From: Hymenobacter terrenus
GTDB lineage: Bacteria > Bacteroidota > Bacteroidia > Cytophagales > Hymenobacteraceae
Direction of reading: 5' to 3'
Assembly: GCF_000972495.1 (NCBI RefSeq)
Contig: NZ_LATM01000002.1
Coordinates: 428,134 to 492,133, forward strand
DNA length: 64,000 nucleotides
Position numbers and translations under genes: made by a program. This document shows positions 27,439 to 36,708 of this stretch, in pieces. How positions within the stretch are numbered: position 1 is the first letter of the stretch; the number at the start of each line of letters is the position of its first letter. The notes beneath the pieces are model-generated. The model did not search any database. It was not told the origin of the DNA and saw nothing but the letters and a program-made list of their open reading frames with translations.

Positions 27439-27687
27439 CTTGCTAATTTCTTACAAAAACATGCACTATTCCTCCGGTGTCAAAATTCCTTGCATAATCA
27501 GCTTTATAGTAAATAATTAGCTGAAAAATGTCGCTCCAGTGAGTTCTTTTCTTGCAATTTTCTAGCGCTAATTGCAAGAATGTTCAAAGCCAACTTCCTA
27601 ATGGCGGCTCTGCGAAGAATCATATTATCGGTAAGAAGAGGGGTAAAGGCCGTTAGTGGTTCGTGAGGCGGTTTTAGAGTCCGCGCT
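27439..27687. repeat. Duplicated leader region, copy A (divergent promoter region)
   Basis: This intergenic stretch shares collinear blocks with 34006-34332. Block 1 is 27439-27473, with 32 of 35 bases identical to 34006-34040. Block 2 is TTTTCTAGCGC at 27558, exactly 119 bp after block 1 in both copies. Block 3 is GGTTTTAGAGTCCGCGCT at 27670. It sits between the divergent kinase/permease chimaera and a broken beta-helix gene, so it is probably a shared promoter or operator region. Confidence 0.6.
27549..27580. promoter_or_regulatory. Perfect 11-bp palindrome, candidate operator
   Basis: TTCTTGCAATT (27549-27559) and its exact reverse complement AATTGCAAGAA (27570-27580) flank a 10-base centre. 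It lies 157 bp upstream of the kinase/permease chimaera and 150 bp upstream of the plus-strand beta-helix remnant. There is no T-run, so an operator is more likely than a terminator. The binding protein is unknown; the PUL sensor-regulator at 28597-31509 is one candidate. Confidence 0.5.
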
Positions 27688-27729
27688 GAGGACTAAAATT
27701 GCGCCATCAACCACCAGTTTTTATCCTTT

Positions 27730-28420
27730 ATGAAAGGCATTTTTTCTTGTGCGCTTCTATTTGCTTTAGTCAGCCGCCTGGCCTGCGCGAGTGTGTGGCA
27801 CGTGGCCGGAACCGGCAACGATGCTAACGACGGTAAAACCGAAGCCACCGCTTTCCGCAGCCTCCAACACGCCGCCGACCTGGTACAGCCCGGCGACGTC
27901 GTGCTCGTGAGCAACGGCACGTACACCAGTACCAGTACTGGGGAAGGAAGCGCCGTGCTGGCCATCCGCAGCTCCGGCCGGCCCGATGCCTGGGTTACCT
28001 GGAAGGCTCGCCCCGGGCACCACCCCGAGATTCGGCCGGTGGGCTGGACCGGTATCTCAATTACCGGTTCTTACCAGTTGCTGGAAGGCCTGACCGTGCT
28101 CGGCAACAACTATGCGCTGGTACTGCTGCATGTGCAGGAAGACGCCAAGAAAACCACGCCCGACCCGCGCTTCAACACCAACGGCATCTTCATCAATGGC
28201 CGGCCCCGCCAGCCCAACGAAAAGCCGCACCACGTCATCATTCGCAAGTGCGACCCCTGCTTCATCAATTCCCAGCCCGACCCCACCAGAGGCGATTTCC
28301 GGCTTGCTAAGGGTAAGTGCTGGCCGCAATTCGGGCGGTGCCGAGGTAGCCCAGCCCACCGACCTTACCGGCAAACCCCGGCCAGCGACCGGTCGGGACC
28401 GGGGAGCATTCGAACAGTAA
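27730..28420 (+). pseudogene. Broken secreted parallel beta-helix protein (internal deletion plus frameshift)
   Basis: The frame starts with a signal peptide (MKGIFSCALLFALVSRLACA) and the opening of a DUF1565/beta-helix protein (VWHVAGTGNDANDGKTEATA). It resembles the intact gene at 32098-33729, which starts YYVAPTGTNTTTN. After KPHHVIIR the sequence jumps to DPCFINSQPDPTRGDFRLAK, which corresponds to the intact paralogue's C-terminal PQFVNPTTDWATADFRL. About 200 residues of beta-helix rungs have been lost. A frameshift near 28310 then moves the tail into another frame (GGAEVAQPTDLTGKPRP, ending GAFEQ at 28420). The product would lack the active region. Intact, it would have been a secreted lyase-like protein under the divergent leader. 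Confidence 0.8.
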
Positions 28421-28596
28421 GAAGCTTCCACCTGGGAAGACTGTGCTGCCAGGCAGGGACGGATTATAACTGTTGGCTCAGCTTTTAGCCGGGCTAACGG
28501 TGTAGTGCGGGTTAAACTTTACCTTTGGAGTTACCCTTTCTCAGGCCTCTATGCTCAAAACTCTTGCCCTTGTCACTTCGCTTTTGGGTGCGGCAT

Positions 28597-31509
28597 TCAA
28601 CCTTCTGGCGTGGTGTGCAGCGCCCGGAATTCAGAAGGTGACATCTGATACTTGCTCTTGAAGCTGGTGGAGAAATACGAGGGCGAGGAAAACCCCAACT
28701 CGTACCCAACTTCCGCGATGGTGAGCGCATCATCGAGCAATAACAGGCGGGCTTTAGTCAGGCGGATGCTTTGAATGTGCTCCGTTAACCCAGTGCCCAG
28801 CACGGCTTTCACCTTGCGGTAGAGCTGCATCCGCGAGAGGTTCATGCTGCGGCCCACGTCGTCCACGCTCAGCTCGGTGCGGCTCAGGTTGGCTTCGATG
28901 ATGGCCGTGAGGTCGGCCAGGAACTGCTGGTCGCCGCGGGTGGGGGCCACGGTGGCCGTGTCCAGGCTCAGCTCGCGGCGGAAATGCTCGCGCTGGCGGG
29001 CGCGGTTGGCCAGCAGCGTGCGCACGCTCTCCAGCAGGAAAGTGGGGTTGAAGGGCTTGGTGAGGTAAAGGTCGGCCCCCGCCTGCACGCCTTCTACCTG
29101 CTGTTCGGGCGCGTTGCGGGCCGTGAGCAGCACCACCGGAATGTGGCTCGTGCGCCAGTCTTCCCGGAGTTGCGCTACTACTTCCAACCCACTCAGGCCG
29201 GGCATCATCACATCGCACACTATCAGGTCGGGAATAAGCTCGATGGCCATTTGCAGGCCCGATGTGCCATCGGTAGCGGCTTGCACCTGGAAGTCAGGTT
29301 GCAGCTTCCGTACCAGGAAATTGTTGACCTCCGGGTTGTCTTCAATCACCAGAACCAACGTTTCGCTCGTGGTGGTTTCCGGAGTTAGAGCGGTGCCATC
29401 GGCATCTTCGTCCGTCCCGGACGGTGGCGCGAGCAGGCGCGGCCTGGTAAAAACCAGCTCGTCCGCCTCCGGAGCTGGAATGGGAGAGGAGCGTAGTTCG
29501 GTGGGAAGCTCGGTAGGCAGCGTCAGCTCGAAGGTGCTGCCCTGACCGGGCTGGCTATGCACGGTCAGCTCACCTAGGTGTAGCCGCGCCAGGCCCAGCG
29601 CCAGCGCCAAGCCAATGCCCGAGCCCGGAACGGCCGCTCCGCTGGCGCCTCCCTGGTAAAACCATTCGAAAATATGGGCCCGGTCCGCGTCGCTGATTCC
29701 CCGGCCCGTATCCTCCACGCTGATGCGTACGGTGCGGCAATCAGCGTCACCGGGTTGTAGGCGCACCGTGATTTGGCCTTTCTCAGGCGTGAATTTGAGC
29801 GCGTTGGAGAGCAGATTGAATAAGACCTTGTCAAGGATATTGGTATCAAACCAGGCTTTGAGCGCGGGCACGGCGGGCAGCCAGCGCAGGTCGATGCCGC
29901 GCAGGCGGGCGGGCTGCTCAAACACATCCACGATTTCGCGCATGAAGGTGACTAAGTTGCCCTCGCTGGCCTGCACAGGCATTTTGCCCACTTCCATCTT
30001 GCGGAAGTCCATCAGCTGGTTCACCAGCTGGAGCAAGCGTTGCGTGTTGCGGCGCACCAGGCCCAGGTCGTGCCGCTGCGCCGCCGTCAGGCTGGCCTTG
30101 CGGGTCAGCAGCTCTTCCACGGGCCCCAAGATGAGGGTGAGGGGCGTGCGCAGCTCGTGTGAGAAGTTGGTGAAGAAGCGCAGCTTGGCCTCAGTGTCGG
30201 CGCGAGACTGTTCGGCCAGGGCTTCGAGCTGGTTGCGCTGCCGGCTGATTTCCTCGTTCTGGGCCGTCAGCTGCGCGTTGATGCGGCTGATTTCCTCATT
30301 GCGGGCCGTGAGCTGAGTATTGATACGGTCATTCTCCTCGTTGCGCAGGGCCAACTGGCCGTTGAGGTGGCGCTGCTGGCGGTTGGCCCGCCACGCCACA
30401 ATGCCAAAGCCGGCCACGGCCACCAAGGCGCCCAGCAAGCCATAAAGCAGGGTGTGCTGGCTGGCATAGGTATTCTGGAGGGCTTCCATTAAGGCGCGCT
30501 GGCGTTCGATGTCCCGTTGCTGGCTCGCCAGGCGGTCGGTCTGCTGGCGCATCATCAGTACGTTGGTCGAGTCAATGACCGTGACCCCGAGCCTGTTTTC
30601 GCGCTCGTAAGACTGTCCGGTCAAAACGCGCATTGCCAGGCGAATTGCTTCCTCTCCCCCTGGGGCATGGAGAATGGAGGCCGCCAACACACCATCCTGT
30701 ACCAGCTCAATCCCACCTTGCCGGCCCGGTAGGCCATCCACGCCAATGATGCGAACCTTCCCGGCCCGCCCCAGCTCCTGACACACGCGGTAGGCCGCCA
30801 GGGCCAGCACGTCGCTGTGGGCAAAAATCAGGTCTACCTCGGGGTGAGCCTGCAACAGCGCCACCAGGCCGGGCTTGTCGCTTAGCCCCGCCCATTTGCT
30901 GGATAGCTGGCCCACCACCCGCAAGCCGGGGAAAGTAGCCAGCGCTTCGGTGAAACCCTGGTGCCGCTGGGTTGCGGGTGACGTCCCCGGTAGCCCCATT
31001 ATTTCGATGATATGCCCCTGCTGCCGTGGCAGGCTTGCGGCGTAGCGGGCCGCGGCCCGGCCTACTTCCACGTTGGAGCTGCCCACATAAGCCGTATAGC
31101 GGCGCGAGTTCACCCGCTGTTCCAGCACTATCACGGGCACTCCACGTTCGTACGTTTCCTCCAAGGCCGCGGTCAGGGTTATCCGCTTGGTTTCGCAGGG
31201 TGAAACAATCAGCAAGTCTATTTCTCCGGGAGCTAGTGCCCGGAGCTGGGCCTGCTGCCGCTCGATGTTGCTTTCGGCGTTCAACGTCCGAAACTGCACC
31301 TCGGGGTGAAAGGTCAGCTCGCGTCGCATGCCTTCCACCACGGCATCGCGCCAATTTCCCCCCACGTTGCACTGCGCAAACACAATGCGGTAAGCCGGCC
31401 GCTTCGGCTCCTGCGGAGCACAGCTCACCACCAACCCAACGGACAATACCATGAGGTAAAACCGGCATCCTGCCCACTTGGCAAATTTGTCGCAGACTGA
31501 GAAAAGCAA
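28597..31509 (-). CDS. Hybrid two-component regulator with sugar-binding sensor and AraC output (HTCS)
   Basis: The 970-residue one-protein two-component system is typical of PUL control. A signal segment (residues 10-30, possibly a lipobox ending in Cys30) precedes a LacI/ribose-binding-type periplasmic domain (about 38-320, YRIVFAQCNVGGNWRDAVV). A membrane helix lies at about 354-374. A coiled coil repeats RINAQLTAQNEEIS-like heptads. HisKA has His451 in FFTNFSHELRTPL. The ATPase, a receiver with LIVCDVMMPGLSG and a C-terminal AraC helix-turn-helix (about 865-965) follow. The furthest start is TTG at 31509, with an ATG at 31452 as alternative; TTG keeps the charged n-region. It probably senses a mono- or oligosaccharide and activates the neighbouring susCD operon. 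Confidence 0.93.
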   Translation of the reverse strand: MLFSVCDKFAKWAGCRFYLMVLSVGLVVSCAPQEPKRPAYRIVFAQCNVGGNWRDAVVEGMRRELTFHPEVQFRTLNAESNIERQQAQLRALAPGEIDLLIVSPCETKRITLTAALEETYERGVPVIVLEQRVNSRRYTAYVGSSNVEVGRAAARYAASLPRQQGHIIEIMGLPGTSPATQRHQGFTEALATFPGLRVVGQLSSKWAGLSDKPGLVALLQAHPEVDLIFAHSDVLALAAYRVCQELGRAGKVRIIGVDGLPGRQGGIELVQDGVLAASILHAPGGEEAIRLAMRVLTGQSYERENRLGVTVIDSTNVLMMRQQTDRLASQQRDIERQRALMEALQNTYASQHTLLYGLLGALVAVAGFGIVAWRANRQQRHLNGQLALRNEENDRINTQLTARNEEISRINAQLTAQNEEISRQRNQLEALAEQSRADTEAKLRFFTNFSHELRTPLTLILGPVEELLTRKASLTAAQRHDLGLVRRNTQRLLQLVNQLMDFRKMEVGKMPVQASEGNLVTFMREIVDVFEQPARLRGIDLRWLPAVPALKAWFDTNILDKVLFNLLSNALKFTPEKGQITVRLQPGDADCRTVRISVEDTGRGISDADRAHIFEWFYQGGASGAAVPGSGIGLALALGLARLHLGELTVHSQPGQGSTFELTLPTELPTELRSSPIPAPEADELVFTRPRLLAPPSGTDEDADGTALTPETTTSETLVLVIEDNPEVNNFLVRKLQPDFQVQAATDGTSGLQMAIELIPDLIVCDVMMPGLSGLEVVAQLREDWRTSHIPVVLLTARNAPEQQVEGVQAGADLYLTKPFNPTFLLESVRTLLANRARQREHFRRELSLDTATVAPTRGDQQFLADLTAIIEANLSRTELSVDDVGRSMNLSRMQLYRKVKAVLGTGLTEHIQSIRLTKARLLLLDDALTIAEVGYELGFSSPSYFSTSFKSKYQMSPSEFRALHTTPEG

Positions 31510-31640
31510 GGCCAGGCCTGAATAAAAAAGAGCGGTTTATTAGGTAGAGAAAGGTAGTGTCAAATTATGAGAGCGCCATTATTTATAAAAGGGAAATCCG
31601 TGCGTATGGCATGGTCAGACGGGTGCTTGATAACCAGGAA

Positions 31641-31668
31641 TCCCGCCGCTACGGCGGTAGCGACGGGA
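31641..31668. repeat. GC-rich imperfect hairpin
   Basis: TCCCGCCGCTAC and GGTAGCGACGGGA pair across a 3-base loop with one mismatch. There is no T-run, and the nearest genes are the HTCS and the transposase remnant. It looks like a REP-type palindrome rather than a terminator, but no second copy was noticed in the window. Confidence 0.35.
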
Positions 31669-31754
31669 AATATGTGCTGGTGCTAGTAAGCTTCGGGGCT
31701 CAGCCTGCGTTTCATGAACCGCAAGCCGTAGTGCTCGTACGCTTCACGCGTCGA

Positions 31755-32066
31755 TTAGTACGCAGATAGGCGGCGCTTTTTTGGGGCGGTTTCTCGGCAG
31801 TCCGCGTTTAGGCAGGCATTCAATTCGTCCAAAAGGCCCTCCCGCTGCCACTTGATGAAGTACCAGTATACCGTACCCCAGGGCGGGAAATCACCGGGGA
31901 GGTCGCGCCAGAGACAGCCGTTTTTCAGCACATACAGCACGGCGTTCACTACTTCCACCAGCGGCCACTTACTACGCCGACGTACGCCCAACAGGGGCTC
32001 CAACCGTTGCCAGTCATGGACCGACATATCAGAACTATATTGCTTGCGGAGGGCTGTATCTTCCAT
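31755..32066 (-). pseudogene. Truncated IS5-family transposase (N-terminal DUF4096 part)
   Basis: Taking the ATG at 32066, the frame gives 103 residues. It contains the DUF4096 helix-turn-helix typical of IS5-family transposases: WQRLEPLLGVRRRSKWPLVE, then LKNGCLWRDLPGDFPPW. In complete transposases the DDE catalytic domain follows after about 100-110 residues. Here the frame stops at KKRRLSAY, and no DDE motif was found in the 250 bp beyond. No clear pair of terminal inverted repeats could be assigned. It is best seen as a decayed IS fragment between the PUL regulator and the beta-helix gene. Orf1 of a two-frame IS is possible but no orf2 is present. Confidence 0.75.
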
Positions 32067-32097
32067 GACCTGCACTTGATTTAAGTCAATCAGCGCC

Positions 32098-33729
32098 CTA
32101 TTGGCCGCGGGAAAGCGTCCGGATTTCGCTACTCGTGGGTGTGGTCAGCCGTGCGTAGTACAGGCCGGTGGCGTGGCTGGGGGCGTCAAATGCCACTTCG
32201 TGCGGGCCGGCCGGCTGTTCCCCATCAACGAGCAGGGCCACGCGGCGGCCCAGGTTGTCGAGGACTTCCAGCCGGACCTTGCCTGCCCGCGTGGTGACAT
32301 AGCGCAGGGTGGCGCGGCTGCCAAAAGGGTTGGGGTAAGCTTCGAGCGCCACCAAACGTTTCGCCGCCGCAGTAGCCGTGAGGGTCGAGTTGTACTCGTA
32401 GGCGCCCAAGTCTGGCGCCGAACTTACTACCCGGGGACTACCAGTTAGGTCGACCGGTGGAACCAGGGTGTTGAGCAGCCCGGCATTGATGGCGGCGCTG
32501 GTGCTGCGCAGGCGGAAGTCGGCCGTGGCCCAGTCGGTGGTTGGGTTTACGAACTGCGGATCGGCCCGCACGGCATTGGTCCCCGGCACGGCGATGGCAT
32601 TGGCCGAGCCATTGCCGCCGAAGTACAAGTTGTTGGTGCGGGTGACGTTGGTATTCCTGTTGGCGGTGGTGAGCACGTTGGTAGCGTCGGCCACGAGAAT
32701 GTTGTTTTGGAACACCGCGTCGTCTGTCCGGTTCGCGTAAATCTCGCCGCCCGTTATTTCTACACTCTGCGAGTTGTGGTAGGCTGTGTTATTAATGACA
32801 TCAATATGGTTGCTTTGAAAGCATTGAACACCAGCGCCACCGTTATTAACGACCAAGTTGTTGGCTACTAATGTGCGCCCTGTGTACAGCAGGTCAGTAT
32901 TAGTATCTACAATGATGCCGTTGCCATCCGTAATGCCCTGGCAAGGCGTGGTGGCAAACCGGTTGTACCAGGGCACGAACAAGCGGTTGCCAAAACAGCG
33001 GTTGTTGCGGACGATGGTGCGGTAGCCAGTGCTGGCATCAAAATTCCAGCTGCTGAGGATGGAGATGCCGCTGGTTCCATAAATGGTGTACCAGCTGTTG
33101 TTGTAGACCAGGTTGTTCTCAATGGTCACGTAATCAGACTGAATGGCGCTGATGCCCGAGCCGCCGCACTCAAATACCTCGTTGTTGACGATGCGCAGAT
33201 GGTGTGGGTGACCGGTACTGTTGCCGGTACGCCCATCGATGTTGATGCCGTTGCCGTTGAATTGCGGGTCGGGCGTGCCCACGCCGTTGGTCGCGCAGCC
33301 ACCGGGCTGGGCCGTGGCATTGGCGAGAACGACGTTGCGGTTGTTGCCCTGAATGCGAAAGCCGTTGATTTCAATGTAGGATACGCCATCCAGCAGGGAA
33401 ATACTATTCCAGCTGTTGAATTGCAGCAGGGGCCGCTCGCCGGGGTAGTTGCGGTACACTATCCAGGCGGTAGGAGTGCCCGAGCGCCGCACAGTGAACA
33501 CCGTGCCGCCGGGTGAGGTATTGGAGTAGGTGCCCGAGCGCACGAACACCGTATCCCCAGGATTAGTCAGGTTAGCGGCGTACTGAATGGTCTGGAAGGG
33601 CCGGCCCGCGCTCAGCCCCGTGCTGTTGGTTGTGGTGTTGGTGCCCGTGGGGGCCACATAGTAATTGGTGGCATATGCGGCGCCGAGACTACCGCTGCCC
33701 AGCAACAAAGTCAGGAGAAGTTTTTTCAT
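32098..33729 (-). CDS. T9SS-secreted right-handed parallel beta-helix protein
   Basis: The 543-residue protein has a signal peptide ending near AAYATNYYVAPTG, the DUF1565-like opening AGRPFQTIQYAANLTNPGDT and VFVRSGTY. About ten beta-helix rungs follow (for example IVNNEVFECGGSGISAIQSD and VINNTAYHNSQSVEITGGE). After a conserved ADPQFVNP-type block, a type IX sorting domain begins near residue 465 with EAYPNPFGSRATLRYV. Proteins of this build include polysaccharide lyases and epimerases; the catalytic residues were not identified. It is the likely functional counterpart of the broken gene at 27730-28420. Both genes lie beside a copy of the same leader repeat, which suggests shared control. 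Confidence 0.85.
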   Translation of the reverse strand: MKKLLLTLLLGSGSLGAAYATNYYVAPTGTNTTTNSTGLSAGRPFQTIQYAANLTNPGDTVFVRSGTYSNTSPGGTVFTVRRSGTPTAWIVYRNYPGERPLLQFNSWNSISLLDGVSYIEINGFRIQGNNRNVVLANATAQPGGCATNGVGTPDPQFNGNGINIDGRTGNSTGHPHHLRIVNNEVFECGGSGISAIQSDYVTIENNLVYNNSWYTIYGTSGISILSSWNFDASTGYRTIVRNNRCFGNRLFVPWYNRFATTPCQGITDGNGIIVDTNTDLLYTGRTLVANNLVVNNGGAGVQCFQSNHIDVINNTAYHNSQSVEITGGEIYANRTDDAVFQNNILVADATNVLTTANRNTNVTRTNNLYFGGNGSANAIAVPGTNAVRADPQFVNPTTDWATADFRLRSTSAAINAGLLNTLVPPVDLTGSPRVVSSAPDLGAYEYNSTLTATAAAKRLVALEAYPNPFGSRATLRYVTTRAGKVRLEVLDNLGRRVALLVDGEQPAGPHEVAFDAPSHATGLYYARLTTPTSSEIRTLSRGQ

Positions 33730-34005
33730 GAAATAGAAATGTTAGGAAAGCAGAAGAGGCCGTGGGGTACGCGGTGCCAGCCTGGTCAGCCACATCCAAA
33801 TGCAGCTGGTCCGCCGCTGCGCGGCCTCCATTGGCCAGTAGGGTGGGGGCGTCAGGATGCGTTGCAGCCAGATAGTGTTTAGCTTTTCAATCACAGCCGG
33901 CATTTGCCAAAGCGCTTGCTTTAGCAAACGATTGGGGCCGCGGGGCTGGCCAGCTCAGGAAGCCGTGATTGGTAGGACAAATTTCTGCCTCTGGCCGGGC
34001 GGAGG

Positions 34006-34332
34006 CTTGCTAATTTCTCACAAAAGCATCCACTATTCCTTCATCCCTGGTCCCCCTCAAGGAAGCTTTTTGTTTACAGGGAGTTAACTGAGTCGCAGCG
34101 CGTTTTCAGCCGCCAGGCTTTCATTTTTCTAGCGCCCGGTGCAATAATGTGTATAGGAACGTCCGCTGAAGAACTGGCATCATGCGGGCATTTGCAGCGG
34201 GCAAGCTGCTGAAACTCAATCAACACTATCGTCTGCATAGCCACAACCTTCCCGAGCATAGTCATCCTGGTTTCCCACCGCCCGCGTGCTTGTGGCTACA
34301 GGTAGTATTAGAGTGGTTTTGGAGTTCGCGCT
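34006..34332. repeat. Duplicated leader region, copy B
   Basis: This is the partner of 27439-27687. The blocks are 34006-34040, TTTTCTAGCGC at 34125 (119 bp on, as in copy A) and GGTTTTGGAGTTCGCGCT at 34315. Between the second and third blocks copy B is 78 bp longer. The palindrome of copy A is not preserved here. It lies 277 bp upstream of the beta-helix gene start at 33729. No plus-strand gene follows it, and the rest of 33730-34555 shows no recognisable gene. Confidence 0.55.
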
Positions 34333-34555
34333 ACTGCTCGCTGTACACGGATGCCTAAACTGCTCTTGGGAAGCTATCGAAAGAGGGAATCGGGCCGGGT
34401 GATTCGCGTAGGCAACATGCGACATGGCCCGCTGCTGGCTGGGCATCTCAAACAAAACGCCCCCTCCCCAGGCTGAGCCGGTGAAGGGGCGCGTTGATGC
34501 TGACAACCTCAGGTGGTAGGATGCGCAGTGCTTTATGGCCTTGTGCTCATCTCGG

Positions 34556-35098
34556 CTAACGTACCCAGGGAAGGAAGATACTAAGAAGGCCAACCGACAA
34601 CTTGGCGGTATCCCTCGCATCGAAAAGGATTAGCGTGCCTGCTTCGCCAAGACCCAAGCCGTAACCTGGAGCCTGTGGTGATATCGTGGATGCCTTTAAG
34701 TAGGTGTATTTGCCGTAGCCACCGACGCCGGTAGCTCCGTTAACGGTCCACAGGGGTACATTGGTGGTACTGTACACCACCAGCGTACCATCGCCCTCCA
34801 GAGTCAGCCGCGCCCCTGGGTTGCCTTGGGTACCCGAGCTCCACAAGACTTGATAAGCAGGCCAGCGGGTGAGCACCAGGTTGCCGTCGGCCTGTATGAG
34901 TAAGCGATACTGCTTGTTCGTCGACTCCAGGTACTGCTTTCCGGTTAAGGTTTCGTTGCTGGCAAGGTAGGCCTGACCAATTGCATTGGCCGTGGCTTGG
35001 GTTTAGAGTAGGGTGGCTGGTTGCGGCTCGGCCCGTTTGTCGCAGGAAGCGAGGCCCAGCAAGGCTACAAAGAGGGGATACGTCGCGCGTGTTTTCAA
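34556..35098 (-). pseudogene. Lipoprotein with bulb-type (B_lectin) mannose-binding domain, broken by an in-frame stop
   Basis: From a TTG at 35098 the frame reads a lipoprotein signal, LKTRATYPLFVALLGLASC, with lipobox LASC, then DKRAEPQPATLL. A TAA at 35003-35005 interrupts it. The same frame continues to 34556 with the beta-prism lectin pattern: TLTGKQYLESTNKQYRLLIQ, ADGNLVLTRWPAYQVLWSSG, and TLEGDGTLVVYSTTNVPLWT. The Q-x-D-x-N-x-V-x-Y mannose motif is only partly kept (QADGNLVLT). This places it with monocot-type lectins and related bacterial lipoproteins. The missing ATG and the stop both argue for loss of function. If the lectin part is still made, it would lack its export signal. Confidence 0.7.
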
Positions 35099-35474
35099 TA
35101 CGTAGAAAAAGAAAAATGAGAAAAGGCATAGTCGCCGTGCAAAACTAGCCGCTTAGCTTTTGCAAGAGGCCCGCATTGTGTTGGCCCCGACGGCCCCTTG
35201 TCTACGTCAACAACAACTCTGCTTGGGTCAACGACGCAATACGTTGGTTCAGTCCTGTGCCACTTGGCTGCTTTCCTGCCCTGGCAGCACGAGGGCACCC
35301 CCGGAAACCGGGGCGGGATGCTGAATCCAGGGGAACGTCGCGCCGCTATGCCGTTCCAGACCTACAGCCACCCGCCGTAGGCCTGCTGCAATAGCTTACC
35401 GCGTTCCCACTTAGATCCGCTGAGTCCGCCATTCTCTTCTGCCCAGGAGCGCCTACCACCGAGCTGGCTCCCAC
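35099..35474. other. Intergenic region with a possible gene remnant
   Basis: No complete gene is seen. A plus-strand frame ends at 35380 with LPWQHEGTPGNRGGMLNPGE and then RRAAMPFQTYSHPP. It has the composition of coding sequence and may be the C-terminal scrap of a lost gene, but no family is recognised. Confidence 0.25.
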
Positions 35475-35505
35475 AAAAACGGCCGGTAGCGCAGGCTACC
35501 GGCCG
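35475..35505 (-). terminator. Rho-independent terminator of the gene at 35534-35959
   Basis: GGCCGGTAGC (35481-35490) pairs exactly with GCTACCGGCC (35495-35504) around a 4-base loop. Read on the minus strand, a run of T follows (35479-35475). It begins about 30 bp after the minus-strand gene ends. Confidence 0.75.
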
Positions 35506-35533
35506 GTTGTTGGCGATGGGGTGGCTGGTGGTG

Positions 35534-35959
35534 TTAGGCCGAGAGTGTGGCCCGGTGGGCAGTAACCTCGGCGATGGCCGTGGTCAGCTCCGGCACCTGT
35601 ACTTCCACTTGGCGCACATCAACAGCTTGCAGGAAGGCCGTCACGGCGGCTGCCGTGCCGGTAGGCGGCACCACATTCAGGTCTTCGAGCCGGCGAGTCG
35701 CCGCTTTCAGCAGCCGCTCGTTGGTGTGGCGCTCCGGGGTACCAGGAGCCAGGCCCGCCACCAGCGGCGTGAGCCGTCCAATGGTATCGGTGAGGGTCTG
35801 CCGCTCGGTCGCCGTGTTGCTGGCCCGGCCGGTGGCCTGCTCCGAGCGCAGGTCCAGAACGGAGTCACGGACGTTAAATACGCGCAATTCTAGATTGAGC
35901 GCGGTGAGCACGGCGTCGCAGTGCGCCCAGGTTTGGAGTAGATTGACGGGGAACGGCAT
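35534..35959 (-). CDS. Hypothetical helical protein
   Basis: The 141-residue protein is not recognised. It begins MPFPVNLLQTWAHCDAVLTA and is largely helical, with heptad-like Leu/Ala spacing and many Glu/Arg residues (RLEDLNVV, ELTTAIAEVTAHRATL). There is no signal peptide or membrane segment. It looks like a small cytoplasmic four-helix or coiled-coil protein. It stands alone: an AT-rich promoter-like region lies upstream, and a strong hairpin with a T-run lies directly downstream on its strand, which supports a real transcription unit. GC-rich third positions also fit coding use. The gap 35960-36253 upstream holds no other gene. Confidence 0.6.
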   Translation of the reverse strand: MPFPVNLLQTWAHCDAVLTALNLELRVFNVRDSVLDLRSEQATGRASNTATERQTLTDTIGRLTPLVAGLAPGTPERHTNERLLKAATRRLEDLNVVPPTGTAAAVTAFLQAVDVRQVEVQVPELTTAIAEVTAHRATLSA

Positions 35960-36253
35960 AAATGAGTAAAAAAAGAAAAGGATATGGCATTATTGCCGGT
36001 TTAAATGTAGGTAGTAAAATTGGTAGTCGCGCTTAGGTAATTATATTTTTTATCAGAATTTTCTCAAAATGGCTGACTTGTACTGAATAGGCGGCCGTAG
36101 ATGCCCTAGCTACTTGCCACAATGCGCGCTCCCTCCCATTCGCTCACCCCTCACACCGCCCCCGGCTGACTGGCATGCCGCGTGAAAAGAAGCAGTAACA
36201 CTATATGCTACTTACCTTCGCCGCGCTCCTTTCTCATCCTTTCCCCTTGCATT

Positions 36254-36697
36254 ATGCGACACTACTTGGTCTGGGCCACCGGCCTGCTCCTAGCCACCGC
36301 CTGCCACCAATCCGCGCCGGAAACCGCGCCGACCCCGGATGCTGACCGGGCCGCCGCGCTGGCGGGACGTCCGCCGGGTGCCAACCTATCCCCGGACCAT
36401 GATGGGGCGCTCTACTTCGACCTGCGCTACCTGGACTCCGTGGACACGGAACCGAAAGCTTCCTGGAGTGCCCGCACCCGGCGCGAAATGGCCATCGGCC
36501 AGCAGCTAACCCGTCTTAGATTGGCCAAGCGTCCGTCCACCGGGACGGTGATTTACCCCGGCGAGGATTCGACTTGGGAAAAACCTAGCGACGGCCCGTT
36601 GAAAGGCTACCCCAGCGAAGACGCCTGGCGGGCCGACATCTATCGCAAAATTGATTCCCTCAAAGTGCTGGAGCACCTTCACGTTACCCCTCATTAA
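36254..36697 (+). CDS. Hypothetical lipoprotein
   Basis: The ATG at 36254 is preferred because it puts a clean lipoprotein signal at the N terminus (MRHYLVWATGLLLATAC, lipobox ATAC with Cys17). An ATG 24 codons upstream is also open. The mature part is about 130 residues and begins with a proline/alanine-rich linker (HQSAPETAPTPDADRAA). A charged domain follows with FDLRYLDSVDTEPKASW and a C-terminal HLHVTPH. No family is recognised. It is followed after 11 bp by another unknown gene in the same direction, so the two likely form a small operon closed by the hairpin at 37331. Confidence 0.65.
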   Translation: MRHYLVWATGLLLATACHQSAPETAPTPDADRAAALAGRPPGANLSPDHDGALYFDLRYLDSVDTEPKASWSARTRREMAIGQQLTRLRLAKRPSTGTVIYPGEDSTWEKPSDGPLKGYPSEDAWRADIYRKIDSLKVLEHLHVTPH

Positions 36698-36708
36698 CCC
36701 TTTCCGAC

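Noticed and set aside
31558..31590. Possible IS end beside the IS5-type transposase remnant
   Set aside because: GGCGCT occurs near both sides, but the flanks do not form an inverted repeat that I could align.
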